NCBI GenBank assembly: GCA_022432975.1
Contig: CM039509.1
Location: forward strand, 12,604,095 to 12,668,094
Length of the DNA: 64,000 nucleotides
Direction of reading: 5' to 3'
From: Begonia masoniana
Lineage: Eukaryota > Streptophyta > Magnoliopsida > Cucurbitales > Begoniaceae
Shown: positions 10,680 through 21,641 of the stretch, piece after piece
How the letters are laid out: each line of letters starts with the position of its first letter
How positions within the stretch are numbered: the stretch's first letter is position 1
Translations under genes and position numbers: made by a program
The notes under the pieces: model-generated
Databases searched by the model: none
The model's input: the letters and a program-made list of their open reading frames with translations, nothing else
What the model was told of the DNA's origin: nothing

Positions 10680-13600
10680 TGTGACAGCCCAGACCCGATC
10701 GGGGTCCGAGAGGCATCACTTCGTACATTTAAAAGAAAACGAGAGATATATATTTTTTTTTGAATAAACAGACTGAATCTTTTAAAACGAACCCTTAAAA
10801 CTTTACAGAGAGAGAGAACATTCTCTGGATTGAGGGCTCGAAAGACATGATTAAAAACTGGACTTCAGAAATAAATGGCAGGAGTAAAACAGGGAGATAG
10901 AACATTTTGAACGTAAAAAAAAAAAGGCTGGGTGGGCGACGGCCATGTAGAGGAAATCGTGATAAAATACATGCGGTGAAAATAAATAAGAAATATAAGC
11001 TAGGCGGAAGACGTAGGCAGTAGACAAAGTAGAAAAATGTAAGCAAACTGGGTGGGTGATATAGACTAGCGGTGGATGTGAATAAGCCAAAAGCGAACAG
11101 TGGCAGCGGTGGATGCAAATAAACAAAAGAGAACGGTGGATGTGAATTACATACAGGAATTTACTGTTCACCAGTGGATATGAACTACAAACAAAAATTT
11201 ACTGTTCACTGGGGGATGTGAACTACAGACAGATATTTACTGTTCACTAGGGGATGTGAACTACAGACTACTGTTCACTGGGGGATGTGAACTACAGACT
11301 ACTGTTCACCGGGGGATGTGAACTACAGACTACTGTTCACCGGTGGATGTGAGCTACAGATTACTATTCACTGGGGGATGTGAACTACAGACTACTGTTC
11401 ACCGGGGGATGTGAACTACAGACTACTATTCACCGGGGGATGTGAACTACAGGCTAATGTTCACCGGTGGATGTGAGCTACAGACTACTATTCACCGAGG
11501 GATGTGAACTACAGACTACTGTTGACCGGTGAATGTGAACTACAGACTACTATTCACCGGGAGATATGAACTACAGACTACTGTTCACTGGTAGATGTGA
11601 ACTACAGACTACTGTTCACTGGGGGATGTGAACTACAGACTACTGTTCACTGGGGGATGTGAACTACAGACTACTGTTCACTGGGGGATGTGAACTACAG
11701 ACTACTGTTCACTGGGGGATGTGAACTACAGACTACTGTTCACTGGGGGATGTGAACTACAGACTACTGTTCACTGGGGGATGTGAACTACAGACTACTG
11801 TTCACTGGGGGATGTGAACTACAGACTACTGTTCACTGGGGGATGTGAACTACAGACTACTGTTCACTGGGGGATGTGAACTACAGACTACTGTTCACTG
11901 GGGGATGTGAACTACAGACTACTGTTCACTGGGGGATGTGAACTACAGACTACTGTTCACTGGGGGATGTGAACTACAGACTACTGTTCACTGGGGGATG
12001 TGAACTACAGACTACTGTTCACTGGGGGATGTGAACTACAGACTACTGTTCACTGGGGGATGTGAACTACAGACTACTGTTCACTGGGGGATGTGAACTA
12101 CAGACTACTGTTCACTGGGGGATGTGAACTACAGACTACTGTTCACTGGGGGATGTGAACTACAGACTACTGTTCACTGGGGGATGTGAACTACAGACTA
12201 CTGTTCACTGGGGGATGTGAACTACAGACTACTGTTCACTGGGGGATGTGAACTACAGACTACTGTTCACTGGGGGATGTGAACTACAGACTACTGTTCA
12301 CTGGGGGATGTGAACTACAGACTACTGTTCACTGGGGGATGTGAACTACAGACTACTGTTCACTGGGGGATGTGAACTACAGACTACTGTTCACTGGGGG
12401 ATGTGAACTACAGACTACTGTTCACTGGGGGATGTGAACTACAGACTACTGTTCACTGGGGGATGTGAACTACAGACTACTGTTCACTGGGGGATGTGAA
12501 CTACAGACTACTGTTCACTGGGGGATGTGAACTACAGACTACTGTTCACTGGGGGATGTGAACTACAGACTACTGTTCACTGGGGGATGTGAACTACAGA
12601 CTACTGTTCACTGGGGGATGTGAACTACAGACTACTGTTCACTGGGGGATGTGAACTACAGACTACTGTTCACTGGGGGATGTGAACTACAGACTACTGT
12701 TCACTGGGGGATGTGAACTACAGACTACTGTTCACTGGGGGATGTGAACTACAGACTACTGTTCACTGGGGGATGTGAACTACAGACTACTGTTCACTGG
12801 GGGATGTGAACTACAGACTACTGTTCACTGGTAGATGTGAACTACATACTACTATTCACCGGGGGATGTGAACTACTAAAGGCAGCGGTGGATGTAATTG
12901 GAAGATGTAGTTTTAAAGACAAAATTTGACAGTTTTTAACAGGAAGACATACGAACAGGGAGCATAAAAACAGATGACATAAAAGTTTCAAATTCTAAAA
13001 AACGATTCAGAACATGATTTTCAGACATAACAGGAAACATGATATAAGTTTAAGAAAATCAATCTGCATGGATAGCTCTAAACTAGAGACCACCCATGCA
13101 TGAACTAATCAGAGGAAACTCAACACAGCTCCAGAATATTTCAAAATATATAGATACAACTGTCAAATACAGAGGTTTTAGACATCAATAAAGATTCCAT
13201 ACGTCGTTTTAAAAGAACCCAAAAGTTGTACAGAACTGAACCTACACTTCAAATGTTTTTAAAAACTTCAAAAGATGTTACAGAACTTGACATAACTTCA
13301 GAAAGTACATTCTCACAGAGTTAACTCTTGTCTGACTGCAACAACCAAACCCCATGAGTTCGATCCGCCAACTACATCAAATCATCATTTTGAGGCACGA
13401 TGTCCTAATCTGGAGAATCCATACCTACAACAGAGAGTTCACCTATGAGTCTAAAACTCAGTAAGAACATATAAAAATGCAGTGATGCATATGCTATGTA
13501 TGAACTTTCAGAATACGGTGACAGTACAGTACATTACGTTTCACTGGCAGAGGGGTATAAGTGGGGCTTATAGGGGAACTGGCAAGTACACGACAGACAC

Positions 13601-14334
13601 ATAACAGATTGACAGAAGAGAAACAGAACAAAACAGAACAGAAACAGTAGGCCAGTCCCCATCCCGCACTTAACCAATACATTTCAGTCAGATTTTATCT
13701 TTCTTAACTTCAAAATGTGTGCAGAAGACATTTTTGCATGAGCTTTTGGGAAAAACGTGTATGCATGAACTTTCACAGTGCTTAAACATAAAACGGCAGG
13801 CAACATAAATAATACAACAGAACATAATGAGAGACACAGATAACTCAGAAATTAACTCTAACTTTCTCTACCCGAAACCTCCCGACAGAAGTAGAACCTA
13901 GAGTCTCCGTGATGTAGGGCCAACCTACAGATATGAACTTACCTGTTTGCTGCAGAGTTGAAAGTCTTGAACGTCTCAGTGATGCACGAACCTATAATAT
14001 GCGCGTAGAGAAAATGAGTAAAGCTGCAAATGCTAACTAACAACTTGACAGAATATGCTTTAACTCCTTTCAAACCTTTAGAAAACAAACCAACGTGTTT
14101 TCATCTAAAAACAGTGAGTTTTCTCTATAATACCTTAACCCTACTTCAACAAAACTCACATTTTTAATTTGCCATTCCATTGGTTTCCAACTAATTTGTT
14201 AATTATTTAATCAATTCGGTTTTTTCATTAAACACTTCGAAAAACTCATTAAAACATTATTGTAGTAATGAAATCATTTATCCCGCTAAATGAATTTCGA
14301 GAATATTTACATGGCAAAAATGCCGGGTGTTACA
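10680..14334 (-). mobile_element. Element C: 3' LTR
   Basis: On the minus strand it starts TGTAACACCCGGCATTTTTGCC at 14334, next to a polypurine tract. It ends ...CGGGTCTGGGCTGTCACA at 10680, about 3.66 kb. Roughly 1.7 kb is the internal 31-bp minisatellite. It keeps about 170 unique bases (near 12880-13055) beside the array that the 5' LTR lacks. Confidence 0.85.
11165..12876 (-). repeat. 31-bp minisatellite inside C 3' LTR
   Basis: About 55 tandem units of 31 bp, each with GGGGGATGTGAACTACAGAC and TACTGTTCACT. The left edge (11165 to about 11600) is heterogeneous and includes ATTCACC and GGTGGATGTGAGC variants. From about 11600 to 12830 the units are essentially identical GTTCACTGGGGG copies. 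Confidence 0.95.
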
Positions 14335-14335
14335 T

Positions 14336-14346
14336 TCCACCCACCT
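14336..14346 (-). other. Element C polypurine tract
   Basis: On the minus strand a purine-rich AAGGTGGGTGGAA-type run lies directly before the 3' LTR start at 14334, in the usual PPT position. Confidence 0.6.
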
Positions 14347-14374
14347 TAACAGAAATTTGGTCATCAAAATTTGC

Positions 14375-14810
14375 CTAAGCAAAGAGGTCCGGATATTGGG
14401 CCCTGACATCTTGTTGTCTTTTCCATGTGGCTTCCTCCACACCATGATTGCGCCACAAAACATTCACCAATGGGACTACCTTGTTGCCCAACACCTTGAG
14501 TGAAGTATCCAATATCTGTATGGGCCTTTCTTCATATGACAGCGTCAGCATGATATCAAAGTCCACATGTTCCACGATCTGGGCTGGATCTCGTACACAT
14601 TTTCTCAGCATCGAAACATGAAAAACATTGTGAACCCCATCCATAGACGCTGGCAACTGTAGTCTGTAGGCCGTGCTTCCCACACGCTTCAAGACGGGAA
14701 AGGGTCCAATGAACCGTGGGCTGAGTTTCCCTTTCTTACCGAATCTCATTACGCCCTTGAAAGGTGACACTTTCAGGAATACTTCATCGCCCTCAACGAA
14801 CTCTAAGTCT
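14375..14810 (-). pseudogene. Element C: integrase C-terminus and chromodomain-like tail
   Basis: This encodes the [14 protein letters not shown] segment, the GPF motif in RFIGPFPVLKR, then [12 protein letters not shown] and a chromodomain-like tail with PLVNVLW and EATWKRQQD. It ends at a stop shortly before the PPT. It is separated from the integrase core (from 17306) by solo LTR S; removing S rejoins the frame region at the duplicated AAGTC. The domain order and tail match the Tekay/Del-like group. Confidence 0.85.
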
Positions 14811-15045
14811 ATAACGACCCTAGTACTGTACCCAATTTTCCCGTATTATTTTTTTTCCTAATAACTTTAATTGCATTTAAGCAGAATTTGAAGCGAAAAC
14901 CGAAATTTGTAAAACATTCGAATCTATTTTGAAAACCATGAAATAAAGCTTTAAAACAATTAAAAGAAAACATTAATTAAAATTTAAAAACATAAGCCGC
15001 AGAAGAAAAGACAAAACAGGGGGCAAAAATGGGAAATCAAATGAA

Positions 15046-15243
15046 GGGGCGATCGATCGCCCATTAGTGATCGCTGGTTCTGCCAGCGATCGCCTCAACA
15101 GGCGATCGCGGATTGCGGCGACCAACACGAGGGGCGATCGATCACCACACACTCTGGAAATTTTTCCAGAGCGTGGCGACTTATGGGCGATCGATCCCCA
15201 CCCTTGAGCGATCGATCGCCATGTCCTCTGGATTTCCAGAGGA
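15046..15243 (-). repeat. CGATCG/inverted-repeat cluster in solo LTR S
   Basis: About eight CGATCG cores occur in 200 bases, including the 16-base palindrome GGGCGATCGATCGCCC at 15047-15062 and several further GCGATCGAT copies. Two perfect hairpin modules of the CTCTGGAAA / TTTCCAGAG type lie among them. A similar arrangement with GGCGA/TCGCC stems is seen in the E LTR. Confidence 0.75.
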
Positions 15244-15962
15244 TTGGCGCACCTCTCTTCCTTCTCCTCTTCTTTCTTCTCCTGCATAATACTTAACTCA
15301 TATACAATTTCCAACTACATTAACATAACTCTACTTACTCCTCAATTAAACGTTTTAACATCAAGTCTCTCGATACTCCTACGTCCTCCATAATTTCACT
15401 CAAACCGACTCAAGACGCAGTTAACACGAAATACATTTTCACGAAAACGAACTGCATGGATATGTTTAAAAAATCGAACATTTCCCTAATACCAAACGTT
15501 TACAAAATACATTTCCAAAACATTTTAAAAACAAACTCAAAACATAAACCTATCCACTATCCAGAACCAAACACCCTAGAATGTCTCTAACTGTACAATT
15601 AATTTACCTACAAATGTTTTACACAAAACAACCCAAAATACCTACATACGTCCCCACGGGTCATAAAACGCCTCGACTGCGCCAGCACACCCCCGCGACC
15701 ATTTTTTACCAACTGAACTCATGCATCAGGAGGAGGAACGTCATCCTCACCTGTCTCGTAATCACCTACACCATACAAACACACTATGAGTTAAAGGCTC
15801 AGTAAGTTTCGTAAATGTAAATGCATGCTGTGCGTATGAGTTTCAGAAATCATGCAACATTTTCTTATCATTACGTCGCAGACAGAATGTCACCGAGGTC
15901 TCAGCCTATTAGATGGAGAGGACACATCCTGCAGGTCGGACTGCCCTCTTCACCTAACGGGC

Positions 15963-15986
15963 GGGGGGGGGGGGGGGGGGGGGGGG
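15963..15986 (+). repeat. Poly(G) run of 24 in solo LTR S
   Basis: An uninterrupted 24-base G tract (C on the minus strand). It could be a real mononucleotide repeat or a sequencing artefact; length is not reliable. Confidence 0.8.
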
Positions 15987-17305
15987 ATACACGCTCGCAC
16001 CCGTAACAGCCGTGTCTGAGCCCCACCTCGCATAACCAGATACAGATTACATTGATTCATTACGTTCATTCATTTCATTTTCTTAAACACGTGCAGAAAT
16101 CCGTTTTCATGCTATTTTAAAATACGTGATGCATGAACAATTATAGACATAAAATAAACAAACATCATACATACCATCAAGACTATAAAAAGCATAACCT
16201 ATAAAAGAACTAACCCTATCTACCCGACCAAAACATATAAACAAACAACTCTCCAGAGATCCTCGACACGACATCGACATACAGTGTAGGCCACTCGGCC
16301 AAGTAAGTCACGAGAACTTACCTCGTGCACGCTGAACTTCGAGCTCCGTCCACGAGCGTTGTTCGTCTAAGACAAAACACAATAATCGTCGTTAAACAAG
16401 ATTTAAATCGTTAAACGTCCAAATTTAACGAAACCTTAACTAAGTAAATTCTCCTAAAATTCTTACTTAGCTCAATGAGGCATCTTACCGAGCAACTAAC
16501 GCTTGATACCTCAAAATTACCATTAACGAGTGTTCCCCCAAAACTCAAAAATTCGTCAATCTCTAATATTTGTCCTAAATCGATTAACTTCCTCCAATAA
16601 CGTTTAATACGTTCAACATACTCACCAATAAAACAAACCTATGAATTTCAAACCCTAATTCACGTTTTTCACAAAACCCTAAACAAAACCCTAACCGTTA
16701 AACGTTCTGAAAACTACGAATAATCTTTCTAAAACCATAGATTCATACCTAGGGTTGAGTTTGGAGAGGAAAACGTGATGAACGGAGGACGAACGGAGGA
16801 GGAATCGTTGACGGAGAGGAGTGGTCGCCGTTGAATCGCCGAAGGAGGGAGGAGAATCACAGGGGAGAAGAAGAATTGCATGGAGAAGAAGGAGAAGACA
16901 TGTGGTTTAAATTAAAATTTAACTTGGAAATTTACCATTTTTCCCTTCCTTTGATTTTCTATTTGTTTCGTCCTTCGTTTTGTTAATTAACTAACGATTC
17001 GGATTCTCCAAATTTTCTTAATTCGCCATTGACTCCATCTCATTACCAGGGTTCTTTTAAAACTGTCTATTCGCAAATCGGGCCTCGTTTACTATTTTTA
17101 CTAAAACATCCTTTATATTACGAGAAATGTAATTCTCGTATAAATTAGCGTTTAACTCTAAAATTTCCGAAATTTTCTTAAAATTCTTTTAAATCATTAG
17201 GATTATAATAATGCTTTCTTTTCGCAAAATGGACTTGATTTGACATAATAACAAAAATGTCATTATATTCTGAAATTACAAACTCTCGTAAATCCGGGTG
17301 TTACA

Positions 17306-18172
17306 AAGTCTCTTCTTCTATGGTCCACATAACTCTTCTGTCGACTCTGAGCAATTTTTATTCGTTGTTTGATAGCAGCTATCACCTTGGACATCTGCTG
17401 TAATATCTCAGGGCCCGATAAGTTTGGCTTCTCCGACCTCATCCCAATACAATGGGGATCTACACTTTCTGCCATAAAGAGCTTCATATGGAGCCATACC
17501 GATCGTAGCCTGATAGTTATTGTTGTAAGCGAACTCCACAAGCGGCAAATATATACTCCAAGGAGCATGAAATTCCAGCTCGCACGACCTTAACATATCT
17601 TCCAATATTTGAATCGTCCTCTCGGATTGTCCGTCCGTCTTTGGATGAAATGCCGTGCTGAAATCTAACTTGGTGCCCAAGGAGCTCTGCAAGCTTTTCC
17701 AAAACCTGGAAGTGAATCTGGGATCCCGGTCTGAGACGATCCACACCGGAATGCCATGTAGCTTAATAATCTCACTAATATACAGCTCTGCGTACTGATC
17801 CATAGAGTACGTCATTTTCACAGGTAGAAAATGAGCCGACTTTGTCAATCTGTCTACTATGATCCATATGCTATTATGGCCTTTTGCTGTCCTTGGAAGG
17901 CCGACAACAAAATCTATCGTTGTGTTCTCCCATTTCCATTCGGGGATCGGGAGAGGCCGAAGCATTCCACTCGGTCGTTGATGTTCAGCCTTGATTTGTT
18001 GGCATATCATGCAAGTCTCTACATATTTGGCCACTTCATTCTTCATATTCGGCCACCAGAAGTGAAGTTTCAAGTCCTGATACATCTTTGTGCATCCAGG
18101 ATGCACAGAGAAAGGAGATGAGTGGGCTTCCGACAAGATGTTCTTTCGTAGCTCCTCGTCTCTCGAAACATA
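17306..18172 (-). pseudogene. Element C: integrase zinc finger and catalytic core
   Basis: The main open frame (17408-18136) covers the integrase. The HHCC zinc finger is visible (SEAH, SVH, ETCMICQQ), followed by the catalytic core with the first Asp in TTIDFVVGL, the second in IVSDRDPRF and the Glu in GQSERTIQ, a D,D-35-E arrangement. The reading then shifts frame at about 17400-17420, before the QSRQKSYVDHRRRD segment, and is cut at 17306 by solo LTR S. Catalytic residues are present, but the gene is broken by the insertion and by indels. Confidence 0.85.
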
Positions 18173-18826
18173 TCACCTATCTTTGAACTTCAGAATACCA
18201 TCTCTCGAATAACTGAAATCGGAAGAGGCCATAGGTAATTTGCTCACAATATCAGCCATCTCCTTTGAATTGGTCTTCTGGGCTTCCTTAATTCGGTCTA
18301 GGATGGTGGGCCGTAGTATCAAGTCTGCTAGTATGGCCGATAGCCCAGAAACTATCTCCATATCAAACTTTTGTATCTCTGTCCTCAAAGGCATTGATAC
18401 GGCCGACATAGTCGGTTGCATAGTAGCTGGCATCCTGCTCAGTGCATCGGCTACCACATTAGCTTTACCCAGGTGGTATTTAATCTCAACATCGTAATCT
18501 TTCACAAATTCTAACAACCGTCTTTGTCTCATGTTTAACTCTTTATGGGTAAATATGTACTTCAGGCTCTTGTGATTAGAAAATACCTCACATGATTACC
18601 CGTACAAGTGGTGTCTCCATACTTTCAGTGCAAATACAACTGCCGCTAGCTCGAGGTCATGTGTAGGGTAGTTTTGTTCATGGTTCTTCAATTTTCTGGA
18701 TGCGTATGCTACCACTTTCCCTTCTTGCATTAATACACATCCCAAGCCAATCTTGGACGCATCACAGTATACGCTGAATTTGCCGTCTTCAACTGGCAAT
18801 ACTAACAGAGGAGCAGCGGTTAATTT
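18173..18826 (-). pseudogene. Element C: RNase H domain
   Basis: Two open frames cover this domain. 18596-18799 carries the first catalytic Asp in [10 protein letters not shown] and the Glu in [10 protein letters not shown]. 18173-18532 carries [10 protein letters not shown] and VADALSRM with the last catalytic Asp. A stop after HHLYG and a small frame change separate them. A linker to the integrase zinc finger follows. The domain removes RNA from RNA:DNA hybrids during reverse transcription in intact elements. Confidence 0.8.
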
Positions 18827-19620
18827 CTACTTAAGTGTCTGAAAGCTCACCTCACAAGCTTCAGACCACTTGAACTTGACGTCCTTCCTCGTTAAGCTGA
18901 TCATAGGCTTCGCTATTACAGAAAATCCCTTGATAAACTTTCTGTAATAACCAGCTAACCCAATAAAACTCTGTACCTCACTGGCATTTCTCGGTCTCGG
19001 CCATTCTTTCACTGCCAGAATCTTGGCTGGATCCACAGACACTCCTTCTGCTGACACCACATGGCCTAGGAAGTTAATCCTGCTCAACCAGAATTCGCAC
19101 TTCGATAGTTTGGCATACAACCGGTGCTATTTCAGAGTTGATAGCACAATTGCAAGGTGCTCCTTGTGTTCGGCCTCACTTCTGGAGTAAACCAGGATGT
19201 CGTCGATGAAAACGATTACAAATTTATCCAAGAAATCTTGGAATATCCTAGTCATCAAGTCCATAAATGCCGCCGGGGATTAGTCAATCCGAAAGACATT
19301 ACCATGAACTCATAGTGTCCGTACTGGGTCCTGAAGCGGTCTTTGGAATATCATCAGCCCTGACCTTCAACTGGTAATAACCGGAGCGCAAGTCAATCTT
19401 TAAAAATACCCGAGCCCCTTGTAGTTGGTCAAATAAATCGTTGATCCTCGGTAACGGGTACTTATTTTTGATGGTCAATTTGTTCAGCTCACGGTAATCA
19501 ATGCAAATACGTAGGAACTCATCTTTCTTCTTGACAAACAAGATGGGAGCGGAGAGAAACTAGGGCGCACAAAACTCTTGTCTACCAATTCCTTCAGCTG
19601 AGCCTTCAACTCCCTCAGCT
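18827..19620 (-). pseudogene. Element C: reverse transcriptase (frameshifted)
   Basis: Recognisable blocks are [32 protein letters not shown] and [12 protein letters not shown] (19299-19541), and [19 protein letters not shown] and [11 protein letters not shown] (18827-19120). The YxDD region lies between about 19150 and 19230 but is out of frame. At least two indels break it: several bases are missing where FSPWGAP is expected near 19550, and one more near 19315 before the RYGHYEF block. Confidence 0.8.
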
Positions 19621-20320
19621 CTATTGGTGCCATACGGTACGGATTCTTTGATACCGGTTCATCACCAGGATATACGTCAATTTCAAAGTCGATTTCACGA
19701 TCAGGTGGCAATTCTAGTAAGTCATCTAAGAAAACCTCCCAGAAGTTTCGAACTACCGAAATATTTTGAAGTTCCACCTCACCTTGCCTTTAAACATCTA
19801 CTACGTGGGCAAGAAATCCAATGCATCCTGACCTCATCAGCTGTTGAGCTTTCAAGGAAGATATAATAAGCATACGGTGTTTCTTTGGTATTGCCTGATA
19901 GGAGAACTCTACCTCGTTCGGGCGCTTAAACGACACTAGCCTGGACCTACAGTTGATAGTGGCGTGATGTCTAAACAGCCAGTCCATCCCCAGAATAACA
20001 TCGTATCCTTTCATACCGATGACGATAAGGTTGGCATACAATTTCTGGTCTCCTACTGACACTATATCACCCCGTAGAACCTGCTCGGAGTGCATAAACT
20101 CTCCGGACGGTAGTATAATGTTGTAGGGCTGATTTGACTGCATACAACAAAACTTCTGTCTAACTACGAAGTCCATTGCCACAAACGAATGTGTGGTCCC
20201 CGTGTCCAACAAGGTATAAGCAGGTGCATCACATATCGAAATTGTACCTGCAATTGCTGTGTGCGGGGCAGTATCATCATCATCCTCCACCATTGCAAAA
20301 ACTCTTTGTACGGCCAGATT
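19621..20320 (-). pseudogene. Element C: aspartic protease and PR-RT linker
   Basis: The protease frame (19790-20293) holds the active-site DTG in YTLLDTGTTHSFVA and the conserved VILGMDWLFRHHA block. An in-frame TAA near 19788 separates it from the linker frame, which carries [16 protein letters not shown] and [13 protein letters not shown]. Another in-frame TAA near 20321 separates protease from the gag zinc knuckle. The catalytic triplet is intact although the polyprotein is not. Confidence 0.8.
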
Positions 20321-21285
20321 TTATCTCGTGTCCGGCATCGGGCAATCCCAGACGTGATGGCCCTCGTTGCCACATCGGAAGCATTGGCCGGTAATGAGTC
20401 TGCATTCGCCCCTATGAATTTTCTGGCATCGTGGGCATGCTGAGAGTTGAGGAGCCCCCATTGGTCTCTTTCCCTTGTCTTGATAAGTGGCGATCTCATT
20501 GGGCCTCTTAATGCCCCTGTTCTGTTGCTGTTGAGGTTGTAAATTTTGACCCGTTGTTGTTGTTGAGGAACATTCCAAATAATCCCTCTTGGTTGATCTC
20601 TCTGTCTCTGGGACTTCGCTTCTAAGGCCTCCAACTGATAGGCCTTGGCCACCACTTTTGTGTACGGTGCCTCATAAAATCCCCCGTATGAAATCCCTCG
20701 TAAGAGGTCCAGCTTCAAACCCTGAATAAATTGGTGCATCTTGTTTTCGTCAGTGGCTACCAAATGAGGTGCATAATGGGATAAGGATTCAAACTTCTGA
20801 ACATATTCGGCCACCGATACATACTGTCGTAGCCGAGAGAATTCTATCATCTTTACCTTCTTCGCACTTCTGTCAAAATACTTCTCATAAAATATTCGTT
20901 TAAATCCCTCCCAGTTTAACGCCACCGTTGTTGCCTGGATGGTGTCCCACCAAAATCCTGCATTCTTGGTGAGCTGATACGTGGCACATAGAACCTTCTT
21001 ATTTTCTTCCACCTCTGCGCATCTAAACATTCTCTCGATCTGCCAGACCCATTCCTCAGCGTGAGTTGGGTCAGTAGATAGTCCATCAAATGTAGGCGGC
21101 TGGAGTCGCTGGAATCTATCTCCACTGGTGTCGCGTGAAGCATTTACCTGATGATTATTATTATTCCCGTTGTCTTCTCGAGCCATCATACGTTCCACCA
21201 TGCGGGACTGTACACCCACCAGCTCAGTTAATCTGTCAATGGCACAAGAACTTTCTCTTGCTTCATTCTGTTGTCCTCTCACCAT
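20321..21285 (-). pseudogene. Element C: gag with CCHC zinc knuckle (frameshifted)
   Basis: Gag opens with ATG at 21285, about 145 bases inside the PBS. The gag core contains PPTFDGLSTDP, AEEWVWQIERMF, FWWDTI and VAEYVQKFESLSHYAP. A frameshift in a CAA-rich (poly-Gln) stretch near 20560 moves to the frame with PRCQKIHRGEC and the CCHC knuckle CFRCGNEGHHVWDC. The order is that of a normal Ty3/gypsy gag. The frame then meets a stop before protease. Confidence 0.8.
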
Positions 21286-21429
21286 TTCTAAGAAACCCTA
21301 TACATATTAACGAACTTAACTTAATAAACAAAACGGGTACAGAAACTTAAACACTTACAGTTGGTGGAGCGATCTCACGTGGTGGGTTGTGCAGTCAGAC
21401 AGTTTACATAATCGCTTTTAAACCCTGTT

Positions 21430-21441
21430 GCTCTGATACCA
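21430..21441 (-). other. Element C primer-binding site (initiator tRNA-Met)
   Basis: On the minus strand this reads TGGTATCAGAGC, four bases from the 5' LTR end at 21446. Confidence 0.85.
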
Positions 21442-21445
21442 TAAT

Positions 21446-21641
21446 TGTGATAGCCCAAACCCGATCGGGGTCCAAGAGCCGTCACTCCGTACATTTAACA
21501 GAAAACGGGACATATATTTTTTTTTGAATAAACAGACTGAATCTTTTAAAACGAACCCTTAAAACTTTACAGAGAGAGAGAACATTCTCTGGATTGAGGG
21601 CTGGAAAGACACGATTAAAAACCGAACTTCAAAAATAAATA
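21446..21641 (-). mobile_element. Element C: 5' LTR, 3'-end piece
   Basis: This piece reads TGTGATAGCCCAAACCCGATCGG on the plus strand from 21446. It matches the left end of the 3' LTR (10680 onward) with few differences until B LTR1 starts at 21642. The missing rest of the LTR resumes at 59135. Confidence 0.85.

Larger units (their letters stand above)
14806..17310 (-). mobile_element. Solo LTR S with perfect target duplication
   Basis: LTR proper is 14811-17305 (2495 bp). On the minus strand it starts TGTAACACCCGGATTTACG and ends GGGTCGTTATA. It is flanked by AAGTC at 14806-14810 and 17306-17310, a perfect 5-bp duplication inside the C integrase gene. It has no internal region, PBS or PPT. 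This is the usual product of recombination between the two LTRs of one element. It contains a CGATCG-rich palindromic cluster and a run of 24 G. It is related to the A LTR. Confidence 0.9.

Noticed and set aside
10795..11171. Two overlapping minus-strand open frames rich in Phe and Leu
   Set aside because: Inside the C 3' LTR at the edge of the array; the hydrophobic composition follows from purine-rich plus-strand sequence.
11165..12876. CRISPR-like or centromeric satellite array
   Set aside because: Units are directly adjacent with no variable spacers, so it is not CRISPR. The array is bounded by LTR sequence on both sides, so it is an LTR minisatellite rather than a centromeric satellite.
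14973..15314. 113-codon minus-strand open frame in solo LTR S
   Set aside because: Runs through the CGATCG palindrome cluster; composition reflects the repeats, and there is no domain.
21637..21641. Clean 5-bp target duplication for the B block
   Set aside because: Left AAATA and right AATGG do not match. Only AAAT is shared, and the right junction lies in an indel-rich stretch, so I do not claim it.
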